Source: Siderastrea siderea (Eukaryota; Cnidaria; Anthozoa; Scleractinia; Rhizangiidae). Taken from it: a stretch of 64,000 bases of DNA. Below, in pieces: positions 12,528 to 21,208 of this stretch (position 1 is the stretch's first letter; every line of letters begins with the position of its first letter). The notes beneath the pieces are model-generated. The model saw only the letters and a list, made by a program, of their open reading frames with translations, searched no databases and was not told the origin of the DNA. Made by a program: the position numbers and the translations under genes. The stretch is from assembly GCA_964030785.1 (NCBI GenBank), contig OZ034967.1:62015712-62079711 (forward strand). Direction: 5' to 3'.

Positions 12528-13702
12528 TATTGGACATGAGATTCCTTGCTTTTATCAAATTGACGTCAAGGAAGGACTTAAAAGTCTAACAATAGAACTG
12601 AGAGACAAACTAGTACAACTCGTCCCAACAAGTGACAATACCATATAGGTAATTAAATATCCACAGCCCACCCATGTGTCGGACAAAAACATGAAACTGG
12701 ATAGACAAATTCCTTCTCATTTGTTTAACATTGCTTTTGTTTTTTATCAGAGTATTGCTTTATTTATTACTTAGGTATCACTGTTACCTATTATCTGTTA
12801 ATTTATAAAATTAAACGCCATCTTTATACCTTGGAATACAAATAAAATGGGTTTTTTTTTAAATATTATGTTGTTTATTTTTCATTTCGGAAAAAAGAGC
12901 TAGCGCTTCATGGTTTTTGCTCCCCGAAAATAACGACCCCCGAAAGTAACGAGCCCCAAAGGCTGCTAATTCCGAAAGTAACGTTGGTCGCTACTATCGG
13001 AACTTTACGGTATTTGGTTTTATTCTTGCCAAGGGTGTGACATATGTCATCAGTCCTGGATTGGTTGCTGCTGACTACGTCCTCTTTGATCATAACACAT
13101 ATCGGCTCCATATTTCCATTAACACAATTTCAAACACTAGTAGGCCAATTTCCATATATTTAAAAACTAAACCACTAGCATCAGGCCTAGGAGACAAAAT
13201 CAAAGCAAAATCATGTTTATTCATTTCCGCAAATTTTCCTCACGCCTTGCTTACAATGTAACGAGATGAAGAAATTGACTTTTAACAGATAAAAAAAGAC
13301 GCGTCATTAGATATGCTTTTTTAAAAAGGTTACGATACAAGACATATATTTGATTATCTTAAAATAAAAAAGAAGTTATGGTAGAGACATATATTTGGTT
13401 ATCTTAAAATACGCAACAAGCTTTTGATATTGCAGCGATTTACTGAAACCTAAAAATTGATCGACCTCTCTTTTGAACTTCGATCTGCGGAACAACGTTG
13501 CAACAAACATTTGTGTAAATTTTTTTCCTTTTTGAAGATATTTGCAATAATCAAATATCGTTATTGTCAACGCATTTGATTCGGTTGGTTGGCTGGTCCA
13601 TCCAAAAACAAATTAAACTCCTTATTTGAGTAAGGTAATTGTAGTTTTCGATATATCTCTATTTCTCGTAATACAGCTCCGCACATTCAAGGCATCCGTC
13701 TA

Positions 13703-13708
13703 TCTCTG
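13703..13708. repeat. Polinton target site duplication, left (TCTCTG)
   Basis: TCTCTG lies directly outside the left terminal repeat and again at 31473-31478 directly outside the right one. Six bases is the usual Polinton duplication length. The unoccupied copy B reads TCTCTA at 46071-46076. Confidence 0.9.
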
Positions 13709-14038
13709 ACACACATGTAAGATGAGGGTTCTGGGACAGAAATTTAAATAAGCGGTTTTTTCACCGAAACTCGGCTCCCATGCTCGCCTCGTTTCGGTAA
13801 AAACCGCTTATTTAAATTTCTGTCCCAGAACACCTCATCTTACATGTGTGTAACGCAAACAGTATAAAAACGAAGTGTGTGACTTCGCGGACCAGTGAAG
13901 AGGATGTGTCACAGAAAATATTTTATATTTAAGAAATGTCTGCACTGGTATATATACAAAGTGGCCCAGAATTATTTCCTATTGAACAAGTATCATCACA
14001 AGTATATACACCAAAATGGCGGCCGCAAGATATTCGTC
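13709..14038. repeat. Polinton left terminal inverted repeat
   Basis: This matches the reverse complement of 31144-31472 with very few differences. The first 143 bases (13709-13851) are themselves a long inverted repeat: arms of about 60 bases starting ACACACATGTAAGATGAGG fold around a short centre near 13785. The inner end extends past a start codon, so the repeat carries a promoter (AAGTATATACACCAAA) and the first codons (MAAARYSS) of two different genes, one at each end. Confidence 0.95.
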
Positions 14039-14288
14039 TTGGAAAGAGATACACAATGAGCTTTTAAAACAACCTTTCTGTCATAACAGGCAGCAACTTG
14101 TGCGTATAATTATATGTTTAGATTATATAGACTGTCGCTGGGAAGGGCTTTGTTACCCTTGTTTTAAGCAAGGAATCAAACATAAACTGTTGTACACTCC
14201 TCCGATCGAGAATTTACCTTTATTAAAGATTTGTTCTGATACTTACGATTGGCACAGCTCATATAACGAAATAAAATTCGAATATTAA
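14016..14288 (+). CDS. Small Cys-rich Polinton protein 1
   Basis: A 90-residue protein whose ATG lies within the left terminal repeat, so its first eight residues (MAAARYSS) are shared with the DNA polymerase at the other end. The body (residues 9-55) has the pattern W-x3-HNE-x2-KQPFC, LVRIIICLDYIDC and GLCYPCFKQ, with conserved Cys/His that could bind a metal. It is clearly related to the next protein at 14408-14686, so this is a tandem gene pair. A TATATACACC box lies about 10 bases before the start. The function is unknown; position suggests an early, regulatory or host-interaction role (inference). Confidence 0.7.
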   Translation: MAAARYSSWKEIHNELLKQPFCHNRQQLVRIIICLDYIDCRWEGLCYPCFKQGIKHKLLYTPPIENLPLLKICSDTYDWHSSYNEIKFEY

Positions 14289-14407
14289 CCACTGATAAAC
14301 AGGTATTATTCATTCAATCTATGATATACTACTTAACAACCGAAAAAAAAGAAAACATAACTTAACACACACATTTTTTTATCTGATTAGATATTTATGA
14401 GTCAAAT

Positions 14408-14686
14408 TTGATGGTTGCCGGATTCAACAACTGTAAGGTTATTGAAGCAATACAAAACCTACCACCAGAGTTACGTGAGATAATTTATAAAGATTACCTC
14501 GCCATAAAACTGAAAGAGCGAGAGGCCTTGGGTTGGAACCTGGTTCACAATGAGATTTTAATTCAACCTTTCTGTTCTGAAATGGAGCGGCTTGTACATA
14601 TTATAGTGTGTGTAGCCTATATGCACTGTTGTTGTGGAGGGTGTTGTTACCCTTGTTATAAACAAGAAGAAATCTTACATGAATAA
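14408..14686 (+). CDS. Small Cys-rich Polinton protein 2, F-box-like start
   Basis: A 92-residue protein related to the preceding one over residues 43-86: W-x3-HNE-x2-IQPFC, LVHIIVCVAYMHC, GGCCYPCYKQ. It has an N-terminal extension (residues 11-40) reading IQNLPPELREIIYKDYLAIKLKE in two overlapping pieces, which resembles the LPxEL helix start of an F-box. That would suggest a ubiquitin-ligase adaptor, but it is only a weak resemblance. The cluster of Cys residues near 73-83 could hold zinc. No clear TATATA box is seen just before it. Confidence 0.65.
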   Translation: MMVAGFNNCKVIEAIQNLPPELREIIYKDYLAIKLKEREALGWNLVHNEILIQPFCSEMERLVHIIVCVAYMHCCCGGCCYPCYKQEEILHE

Positions 14687-14900
14687 CCACCCCAGTTCCA
14701 ATACTTGATATAACTCTAGTTAATTATTGCACTGATATATGGGAAGAAGACCACAGCCATTAAGTTGTGTTTACCGCGCGTGAATTCGCGGTCTGGTGAA
14801 ACTCACAGACAATGACGTAATTTATATTCTCGTTCAAACATTGAAGGGAAACCCCCTAACAACTCAAGCTTGAAAAAACAAATCAATATTCACAGACAGG

Positions 14901-15311
14901 TTACATTAATTCATAATCAAAATATTCATTACCGTCAGCAGAAGTTTTGAGACCTATTTTGTAGACAAATTGATAACAATCATCTTTCATCAGGTCTTCT
15001 GTAAGTCGTTTAGGGGCCCACACACAAAACTCATCTCCATTTTTTGTTTCCAAAGTTAAAATAGCTGAATCCCCATATTTACCTTTTCTATATTTAACTT
15101 TTTTAATTTTGTAAATAGTGTCTGAAATATCCCGCCATTTTAAAATTTCTTTTCTTTCAAAACTTTCTTCTGTTGGCCAGTCTTGTGAGATCGCATGCTG
15201 ATCTGTGCAGACAGCCATAGTAAGAGATGTGTTGAAGATACATTTGTTTAAATAGCGTGTATTTTCTACTCGAGGTAAAATTTTGTCAATCGCATGCGTA
15301 AAAACATCCAA
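14901..15311 (-). CDS. Putative OB-fold single-strand DNA-binding protein
   Basis: A 136-residue protein. Residues 55-110 (ISDTIYKIKKVKYRKGKYGD, ILTLETKNGDEFCVWAPKRL) have the alternating strand pattern and aromatic/basic residues of an OB-fold nucleic-acid-binding domain; the tail is FVYKIGLKTSADG. Similar small proteins occur in cnidarian Polintons, from memory. It could coat replication intermediates made by the element's polymerase. The start is uncertain: Met1 at 15311 or Met32 (MAVCTDQH) at 15218. Nothing else in the element looks like a single-strand binding protein, which supports the call a little. Confidence 0.5.
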   Translation of the reverse strand: MDVFTHAIDKILPRVENTRYLNKCIFNTSLTMAVCTDQHAISQDWPTEESFERKEILKWRDISDTIYKIKKVKYRKGKYGDSAILTLETKNGDEFCVWAPKRLTEDLMKDDCYQFVYKIGLKTSADGNEYFDYELM

Positions 15312-15480
15312 TTATTGTGACATTAAGGTGAAGGACAGAAAAAGGGTACCATAAGGAATAGAAGAAGAAGAATGTGTTTAATATATATTGAAAGTGATCA
15401 ATATTAATTAGTTCACTCATTGGTAAAGCTTTAGGGGGTGATGGTTGGCCACCATCTGAACCCTGTTTGAGGGCTTGCAT

Positions 15481-15730
15481 GCGGTGAATTACGAGGTATA
15501 GGGGAACTCCTTCCAGTGGGAGAGTACCCTCGGGTGAGCCCGCCTCGGCCCTACTGGTGACAGGGGGGTGCTCAGAAATCCCTCGGGATTTCAACCTCGC
15601 TCCCAGAGGTAAAATGTGGAATGACAACCGCCTTGTCAGCTGTTAAATCCTCACTTCGGTGAGGTGAAAGTCCTAGCCGAGGCTAGGCAAGAACAGCCAC
15701 GAGCACCCCCCGAGGAGGGTTTTTGCTCTT
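15481..15730. ncRNA. Candidate structured RNA, multi-hairpin domain
   Basis: On the plus strand an exact 11-bp stem (GGGGGGTGCTC at 15563-15573 with GAGCACCCCCC at 15701-15711) encloses five consecutive hairpins: GAAATCC/GGATTTC (15575-15592), ACCTC/GAGGT (15594-15610), TGACAA/TTGTCA (15622-15638), CCTCAC-TTCG-GTGAGG (15649-15664) and CCTAGC/GCTAGG (15672-15687). Two more helices lie upstream: CCAGTGGG with CCCTACTGG (15513-15557), and CGGG/CCCG inside it. The 3' strand of the closing stem can instead pair with AGGG and TGCTC at 15716-15728. A TTCG tetraloop is typical of stable RNA. No match to hammerhead, HDV, group I or group II cores was recognised. Which strand is transcribed is unknown. 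Confidence 0.45.
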
Positions 15731-15735
15731 TTATG

Positions 15736-15830
15736 TGACCTGTCACGCAATGTTACGCGTGACTGTCACGTTTGCTGTCACACAATGTCACGCCTCTTGT
15801 CACATAAGGTCACGCGTGACTATCACACAT
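15736..15830. repeat. Cluster of GTCACG/GTGAC motifs
   Basis: Within about 95 bases the words TGTCACGCAATG, ACGCGTGACTGTCACG, TGTCACACAATGTCACGC, TGTCACATAAGGTCACGC and GTGACTATCACAC follow each other. They are direct and inverted versions of a (T)GTCACGC core. This could be a binding array for a regulatory or replication protein. It sits directly after the structured segment and before the small open frame at 15869. Confidence 0.6.
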
Positions 15831-15868
15831 TTTTCGTTGTTTATAAGAGTTTTATAAGGAAAAATCGA

Positions 15869-16034
15869 TTATGGAACCACATCATAGCCTGAAATTGGGT
15901 AGCCATCTTCATCAAGAGTTGGTAACATTATTTCTGAAACACACTCACGAGTAATGTATCGTATTTGTCTAATATCAGGAGGAATGAGAAGCTCAAAAAA
16001 CCAATAACAAATAGCTGCAAAAAGTGCAATCATT
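15869..16034 (-). pseudogene. Tiny membrane-anchored Polinton ORF, frame-broken
   Basis: On the minus strand an ATG (16034) follows a TATATACG box and AAACAAA, the usual promoter layout of this element. After MIALF the frame shifts in a run of six T. The longer frame then reads a hydrophobic stretch (AAICYWFFELLIPP) followed by RYITRECVSEIMLPTLDEDG and stops at 15869-15871. If intact it would be a protein of about 54 residues with one N-terminal membrane segment. No family was recognised. The promoter position supports a real gene that is broken here. Confidence 0.4.
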
Positions 16035-16063
16035 TTGTTTGCGTATATAATTACTTTGAAAAT

Positions 16064-16549
16064 CTATAATTGAGTGAATTTTTTATCATACTTTCTTTGA
16101 ACAGATAGCGGAATTTCCATACAATGATCAGTGATGAAATTATCTTTCATTTTCAATCTATCAAGAAAGACCTTTTCGTCGAAAACTTCACCTCTGAGGT
16201 AAAAGCGAATCTCATCAAGTATTTTTTGGTATTCGATACGAGCAAAATTTGCTTGTTCTGTTTTCTTATCGTATTTCTTAAGGCTTGCCACTGCTTTCAA
16301 AGTAAGACCAACACCAGTTAAAGTTGCCATGACAGCGGGGTTTAATGTAATTCCTCCAGCTACTGCGGCACTGATTATTAACTTACCAGCTGAAAGATTA
16401 CAAACAAAATTTTTTCTTCGAAAACCGCGGTGCAACTTTTCATAGCCATAATGTTTCTTATGGTAACAACCATACAAATTTTTCAGAATTTTAACTTTCT
16501 CTTTAGAAAGTGTTTGGTCGATATGGTTGAATTCGGAAATGTCCCGCAT
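16064..16549 (-). CDS. Polinton protein with central hydrophobic domain
   Basis: A 161-residue protein with a basic N-terminal third (YGCYHKKHYGYEKLHRGFRR), a hydrophobic glycine-rich segment at about residues 52-90 (LSAGKLIISAAVAGGITLNP, then TLTGVGLTLKAV) and a charged helical tail. The middle could span or perturb a membrane as one or two helices. Similar proteins recur in cnidarian Polintons, from memory, with no assigned function. The start follows ATTATATAGCACA, matching the element's promoter pattern. It is transcribed with the fibre genes on the minus strand. Confidence 0.65.
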   Translation of the reverse strand: MRDISEFNHIDQTLSKEKVKILKNLYGCYHKKHYGYEKLHRGFRRKNFVCNLSAGKLIISAAVAGGITLNPAVMATLTGVGLTLKAVASLKKYDKKTEQANFARIEYQKILDEIRFYLRGEVFDEKVFLDRLKMKDNFITDHCMEIPLSVQRKYDKKFTQL

Positions 16550-16594
16550 TGTGCTATATAATGAATGTAAAAATGTTTGGGTTTCTATTTATAT

Positions 16595-16846
16595 TCAACC
16601 AATAATATGTGATAGTTGTGTTTCATCCGTCATAAACATTGATATTACATAATAAATTCCTACATCGTGATTAATATCGAAGTTTTGTTCTTTTTTTCTT
16701 ATATCAGTCGAATTGAACCTGTGTACAGCAGATTTTGTCGAATCATTAGGATCTTCTTTTTTCAAAAAAAGACTAATAGAATTATATTTACTTTGGCTTG
16801 TTTCATATATTATTTTTGCCTTTAATAACACATTACTTTTATTCAT
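16595..16846 (-). CDS. Small hypothetical Polinton protein
   Basis: An 83-residue protein starting MNKSNVLLKAKIIYETSQSK and ending TDETQLSHIIG. It is mostly beta-prone, with no membrane segment. It starts 3 bases beyond the stop of the fibre C-terminal part on the same strand, so it lies in the same cluster. No TATATA box is present just upstream, only AT-rich sequence, so it may be read from a longer transcript. No family was recognised; it could be a truncated or secondary fibre component. Confidence 0.45.
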   Translation of the reverse strand: MNKSNVLLKAKIIYETSQSKYNSISLFLKKEDPNDSTKSAVHRFNSTDIRKKEQNFDINHDVGIYYVISMFMTDETQLSHIIG

Positions 16847-16848
16847 TA

Positions 16849-18364
16849 TTATTTTTTTAAACCATTTAATGAAAAATCACCATTGCTATCTTTTTTATCA
16901 TGAAAACCATTTATGCAATGAACGGAGCCACTCAAATTGTGTCCGTTTAAAGACAAATCTGTTTGCATTATCATTTTTCCATTTTCAATAGCAAAAGCGG
17001 TGTCATAGACACTTGGGTCAACATTTGAAATTGTTTCTTTAACACCATAGACAATTAAATGACCAATTGTTAAAAATGATGGTTTACTGACTGTACCGTG
17101 CAGATCAAGATAAAGAAATTGTGGGGGTGAGCTACCCCATCTGTGAAAATTGATAACTGTTTTGGTGTACTTCTCGAATGTTTTGGTTGTATAATTGGAA
17201 ATTGAAATCGTCGTTGCTTGCACTGTCACACTTATCTCATTCATTTCCGGCGGAAACCATTCAACGACCATTGTGTAATAACCGTCCGGAAGTTTATAAA
17301 GGTTAAAACCGAGGCGTAACCGGTACTGGTTGGGTGAGCCTTTTTCAAACAAGAGTTTAAGTTGGTAAGCTTTTTTATTAATTTGATGTGGAGAATTGGG
17401 AAAATCGTTAATACCCAAAACCTCAATATTGTTTTCACTCGAAGATTCATCAGTGTCTTCCATCAAGTATCTGAAGGCGTCTCTTTTTTGCCCCGAGTTA
17501 ATGATCTGAGATTCATGAATTTTTTGAGTGACAAGATCTCTCATAGTTGTTATTTCATTTTGCATGAAATCAACATTAACTGCGGATTTCGAATCTTTGT
17601 AATCGGTTTGTAAGTTAACAATTTTATTATTATTTAAATTCAAGTCTCCAGACATACTTGTTGTGCCATCAAGTTTGAGATAATTTTTTTGTGTTTCACT
17701 AACTTTTGTTAACAAACTCGACACTTGTGGCGTCTTTTTGGTTTGATGGAAATTTGAGATTTACAATCGAATTGTTTTTCATATCAATATCAGCTTCTTT
17801 ATCCAATTTTTTCGCAAGCTGATTATCGACATACTTTTTGTTTGTGGCATGATCTGTCTGTACTGGGTCTTTTACGTTGAAGATTGTATTATTGTTCATA
17901 TCAATGCTTGCTTCCATTTTTCCACCTTCCTTTTTTGAAAGAAAGATATTTCTCGTGTCTTGATAGTTTATTACCTTTGTCAGATCACCGTGTACAGGAT
18001 AAGGGTTGCTTTTTAGTCGCAAAATATCGTACTTATTTTGCATGTCAATATTAGCAGAACCGCTGGCACTACCCTGAGGGCCAGGATCGCCTTTATCGCC
18101 CTTGTCGCCCTTATCGCCCTTGTCACCTTTTAAACCCTGTGACCCTTTCTGACCTTGGAGACCAATCGGACCTTGTGGTCCTGTGGCACCTTTTTCACCC
18201 CTCGGTCCACGAGGACCTTGTGGTCCTCCAGAGCCTTTATCACCCTTCGGTCCAGGAGGACCCTCGGGGCCAGGAGGACCCCCTGGGCCAGGAGGACCAA
18301 CTTTTCCACTTTCACTCGTCGTAGTTTGGCTAGTTCCACCTATTTGACTGTTAATATACCCCAT
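16849..18364 (-). pseudogene. Collagen-bearing trimeric fibre protein, one frameshift
   Basis: This is two overlapping frames of one gene. The N-terminal part (18364-17699) has a short head ([10 protein letters not shown]), about 35 Gly-X-Y collagen triplets (residues 20-110, for example [16 protein letters not shown]) and then repeats of the form IDMxNNxIxNxKxPxxxxDAxxxxYV, known from phage tail fibres. The second part (17724-16849) continues the same repeat and ends in a beta-rich C-terminal domain of about 200 residues. The frames break in an AAAA run at about 17705-17710. The start is TATATA-ATG at 18364. It is probably a trimeric surface fibre or host-recognition spike (inference from architecture). 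The adjacent gene is the ATPase, on the same strand. Confidence 0.85.
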
Positions 18365-18387
18365 TATATACCTTCATCAAAATTTTT

Positions 18388-18996
18388 TTAAATTATTTTT
18401 TGGGGTTTGTCATAGTAAAGGAAAGAATATTTTTCATCAGTGGCGCGATCTAAAACCTCATGATCTACACCTATTTCGTTTGCAATTCGTTTGTTTTCTT
18501 TTGGATCTAATCTGAAAATACAAAGATGGCTGCAGTTAACACGGATGTCTTTTGGCACCTTGTAAAAGGTTTGAGAGAGGTAAATAACGCAGCAGTTTTT
18601 GTGCCGCCCGTTGATAAAATAATTAATGATATCGTTTTGGTTTTTTTCGCAAACAAGATCATCAGAAACAACTATTTTTTGGTTGTCCGTCGGAAGTTCT
18701 TCGAGTGGAATGATTTCATCACCATGAGCCTCAATAACATCATAACCAACCTTGGGGTTAATTTTTTCATCAAAGTCCTGCAAAAGATTCTGATATTTGT
18801 TCTGGTGCAGGTTTTTTGAAAAGAGGTAAACTTTATCAAACTCTAACAAAAAATAAATCATATTCAGTAATATGTTTGTTTTGCCAGAATTACTGGGTCC
18901 ACAAATTAGCATGCGGAAAACATCTGCTGGCATACAAGGGTGACCTTGCTTGTAGTTACTCTTGGAAGAACCTTGGTCAAAATTTACGAACTTCAT
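18388..18996 (-). CDS. Genome-packaging ATPase (FtsK/HerA, A32-like)
   Basis: A 202-residue P-loop ATPase, intact. Walker A is CGPSNSGKTN at about residues 32-41. Walker B is QKIVVSDD at about 107-114. A sensor-like segment CVIYLSQTFYKVP lies at about 137-149. Length and motifs match the Polinton/NCLDV packaging ATPase, which drives viral DNA into the capsid. It is divergent from the gene at 19031, with about 34 bases between the start codons and a TATATA box in between. Confidence 0.93.
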   Translation of the reverse strand: MKFVNFDQGSSKSNYKQGHPCMPADVFRMLICGPSNSGKTNILLNMIYFLLEFDKVYLFSKNLHQNKYQNLLQDFDEKINPKVGYDVIEAHGDEIIPLEELPTDNQKIVVSDDLVCEKNQNDIINYFINGRHKNCCVIYLSQTFYKVPKDIRVNCSHLCIFRLDPKENKRIANEIGVDHEVLDRATDEKYSFLYYDKPQKII

Positions 18997-19030
18997 TTTT
19001 TTTTCGCTTCTATATATTCACGCTGGAAAT
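18997..19030. promoter_or_regulatory. Divergent promoter, ATPase and capsid-cluster genes
   Basis: The 34-base gap between the two start codons holds a T run and CTATATATTCACGC. A TATATA core 12-15 bases before the plus-strand ATG repeats the pattern seen before many genes of this element. Confidence 0.5.
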
Positions 19031-19745
19031 ATGTCAGTGAAAAAATGGCATCAGTTGGCTGAAGAAAAGTCGGCGATCGATCAGCAAACAGAAGAAATTC
19101 ACCAAAAATTCAGAATGGATAAAATAAAAAAAGAGTTTGGTCAGCTTTCAGGAGAAGAGTTGTTTAAACCAATCACAAAAAGGCTTGATAAGAGCAGCAC
19201 CACTGTGGAAGAAGAAGAAGAGGAGGAGCAGGAATTTCCTGATTACACAATGGATGAATTTGACGAAACTTACCCTTTTGGTGATGAATTCAGACCGGAT
19301 GCGCCAACACCAGCACCATCACCAACACCACCACCATCACCACCACCACCCGCATATCAAGAAGTTGTTGATGATGATGATGATGATTTTCCACCACCAC
19401 CCCAAACGCTGATGGAAGAAAAAATCCACACGTAAAGAGTGGGAGAAGCCGGAACCGGTTAAAACAGAATATTCCCATGAATCAACCCTATTGCAAACAG
19501 TCAATCAGCTGATCACGAAATTTGGAAATGATCCCAATTACAAAGTAAAAAGTAAAAATTCTCCATTATATGGTTATTCAATGGAGGAACTCAAAAAAGT
19601 AAGAGATGGAATTTATGCGAAAAGAGGGGTAACAAAAACAGCTCTTGAGAAACAGTTACAGGCGGGGAAGTATAGACTGAAGTCCACTCCCCCACGAGAA
19701 AAAAAAGAGAAACTACTCCAACCCCTTTGGAAAAAGCTGTCATGA
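19031..19745 (+). pseudogene. Acidic/proline-rich capsid-cluster protein, frameshifted
   Basis: The first frame (19031-19435) starts MSVKKWHQLAEEKSAIDQQT and has a coiled-coil-like helical N-terminus, an EEEEEEE run, the motif DEFDETYPFGDEFRPDAPTP, then a Pro-rich and Asp-rich stretch. The rest (residues KFGNDPNYKVKSKNSPLYGY, MEELKKVRDGIYAKRGV) is in another frame, 19437-19745. The break is near 19430-19437. Related proteins with the same FGDEFRPD motif occur in cnidarian Polintons, from memory. The function is not known. Placement upstream of the capsid genes suggests a scaffold or assembly role (inference). Confidence 0.65.
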
Positions 19746-19996
19746 GCCGAAGACCTGCTTTTGAACTTTCTGACGATGAAGATGACTTTTCTAAACAGGA
19801 TTGGGAAACCGAAGGAAGTGGCATCGCTGATGAAGCTGAAAAATTGATCGACCAACTTCATTTGAGTTTAGGATCGATAAAAGCAGGAAACAGCTCAATA
19901 AAACTTAAAAAACAGGTATTATATCTGCTTGATTCACTTGTTGAACTCGGTATAGTGAATAAAAAGGAAAAGAAAAAATCATTGCTAATTATATAA
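19742..19996 (+). CDS. Small acidic Polinton protein with LSLGSIKAGN motif
   Basis: An 84-residue protein. ATG at 19742 overlaps the stop of the preceding frame by 4 bases, a coupling-like arrangement. It has an acidic N-terminus (ELSDDEDDFSKQDWETEGSG) and a C-terminal helical part (IDQLHLSLGSIKAGN, LKKQVLYLLDSLVELGIVNK). The LSLGSIKAGN motif recurs in cnidarian Polinton proteins, from memory. The function is unknown. It is followed 7 bases later by the penton-like gene, so it belongs to the virion gene cluster. Confidence 0.6.
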   Translation: MSRRPAFELSDDEDDFSKQDWETEGSGIADEAEKLIDQLHLSLGSIKAGNSSIKLKKQVLYLLDSLVELGIVNKKEKKKSLLII

Positions 19997-20003
19997 AACA
20001 ATA

Positions 20004-20765
20004 ATGAGCTTTGACATACTGCTTGACTCGAGCCTTGCAAAACTAGAAGTAGGTGGAGAACAGAATGTTTCACACGATTTTACAGTGAGTTTTTATCCCC
20101 CTATCAACTTAGGTGAAGGAAAATATAAAGCCGCGCTAGACAGACTTATTACAATGAGTTACTCATGGAATAATATCGATTCTCGTTATAATAACAACAA
20201 AATTAGATGGAAGAAAAAAACAGAACAAGCGTGGAAAACTTTAACTTTTCCGAATGGAATGTATGATTACAAAAGAATCAACACTTTTGTTCAACAACAC
20301 ACCGGTAGAGTAGATCCAGCAAACAAAGACAGTGATTACATTTTCACAATATACTTCGATATGTCAATTTATAGGGTTGTGACTTTGGTACATAACGATT
20401 ATGAGCTTGACTTTTCTCAAGGAAATTTTGGTGAATTGCTTGGTTATGGTAAAAGTACCTTGAGTGGAGATGTTGTTGGAAAAAATGTTCCAAATATCAC
20501 AAGAGGTGTTGATTGGGTATATTTGCACTGCGATCTTATCTCGCGCCGAACAAACAATATTCCAAACGATGTGGTATACTGTTTCTCAACATCAGATCTT
20601 CAGGTTAGCTATCCATTTCAAAAAGAGCCGCGTCGGCTTAAATGGCAATCTGTGAATAAAAGTTATATTGATAAAATAAGGGTTTGGGTAACAGACGGAA
20701 GAAACAATATTTTGGATCTCAACGGGACAGATATTGCAATTAGCTTGATAATTGAAAAAGAGTAA
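20004..20765 (+). CDS. Penton-like minor capsid protein (single jelly roll)
   Basis: A 253-residue protein, intact, of the size and sequence type of Polinton/adintovirus minor capsid proteins. The start MSFDILLDSSLAKLE is followed by HDFTVSFYPPINLGEGKYKAAL, then alternating beta strands across the whole length and a C-terminal strand DIAISLIIEKE. It would form pentameric vertices of the capsid. TATATAA lies about 8 bases before the ATG. It is in the plus-strand run of virion genes, just before the core protein and the major capsid gene. Confidence 0.85.
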   Translation: MSFDILLDSSLAKLEVGGEQNVSHDFTVSFYPPINLGEGKYKAALDRLITMSYSWNNIDSRYNNNKIRWKKKTEQAWKTLTFPNGMYDYKRINTFVQQHTGRVDPANKDSDYIFTIYFDMSIYRVVTLVHNDYELDFSQGNFGELLGYGKSTLSGDVVGKNVPNITRGVDWVYLHCDLISRRTNNIPNDVVYCFSTSDLQVSYPFQKEPRRLKWQSVNKSYIDKIRVWVTDGRNNILDLNGTDIAISLIIEKE

Positions 20766-20792
20766 GATTTTTGTTGGTATAAATATATAGTT

Positions 20793-21170
20793 ATGAATCA
20801 TCCGAGCGAGTGGGCAAGATTCTTTGACAAAAACACCGGACGTTATCGATATAAACACAAAGGGTCGGGTGTGATCCGTGACACCTTCATGACCATCGGC
20901 AAAGTATTCAAAGACACTGCAAAGAACGTTGCAAAGAAAACAGCCGAAAAAGCCACAAAAACAATCGCTGAAAAGGCGGGTCAGAGAGTTGGTGAACTTG
21001 CTGTTGAAAAAGGTTCGAAACAAATACGAAAAATACTGCAAGAGCGAAAAAAACAAAAACCATTGTCTAAAGACGCAAAAAAGAAACTTGCAAATATTTT
21101 GCAAAACCAAACACAGAAAAAATCAGACGCCCTTATGAAATTGAATCGAATTTTGGCAAACGAAATTTAA
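20793..21170 (+). CDS. Basic virion core-like protein
   Basis: A 125-residue, very Lys-rich protein (pI clearly basic). The N-terminal WARFFDKNTGRYRYKHKGSG is followed by long amphipathic helices with KKTAEKATKTIAEKAGQR-type repeats. The GSG motif near residue 25 resembles sites cut by adenain-like proteases after small residues. Composition and placement between penton and hexon genes suggest a DNA-binding core protein, or one with a membrane-active helix as in adenovirus core/pVI proteins (inference). TATAAATATATAG precedes the ATG. Confidence 0.6.
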   Translation: MNHPSEWARFFDKNTGRYRYKHKGSGVIRDTFMTIGKVFKDTAKNVAKKTAEKATKTIAEKAGQRVGELAVEKGSKQIRKILQERKKQKPLSKDAKKKLANILQNQTQKKSDALMKLNRILANEI

Positions 21171-21208
21171 TCAAAGAAAATTTTTTTTTCTTTTAATATA
21201 ACTGCAAC

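Noticed and set aside
15286..15627. 113-residue minus-strand ORF
   Set aside because: It overlaps the structured segment and has no family features; better explained by the RNA-like palindromes.
15481..15730. Group I or group II intron, hammerhead or HDV-type ribozyme, RNase P RNA
   Set aside because: The core sequences of these classes were looked for on both strands and not found; only a GGTGAAAGTC word resembles group II domain V, without its partner strand.
19137..19478. His-rich reading frames on both strands
   Set aside because: They are shadows of the Pro/Asp-rich codons of the capsid-cluster gene at 19031.
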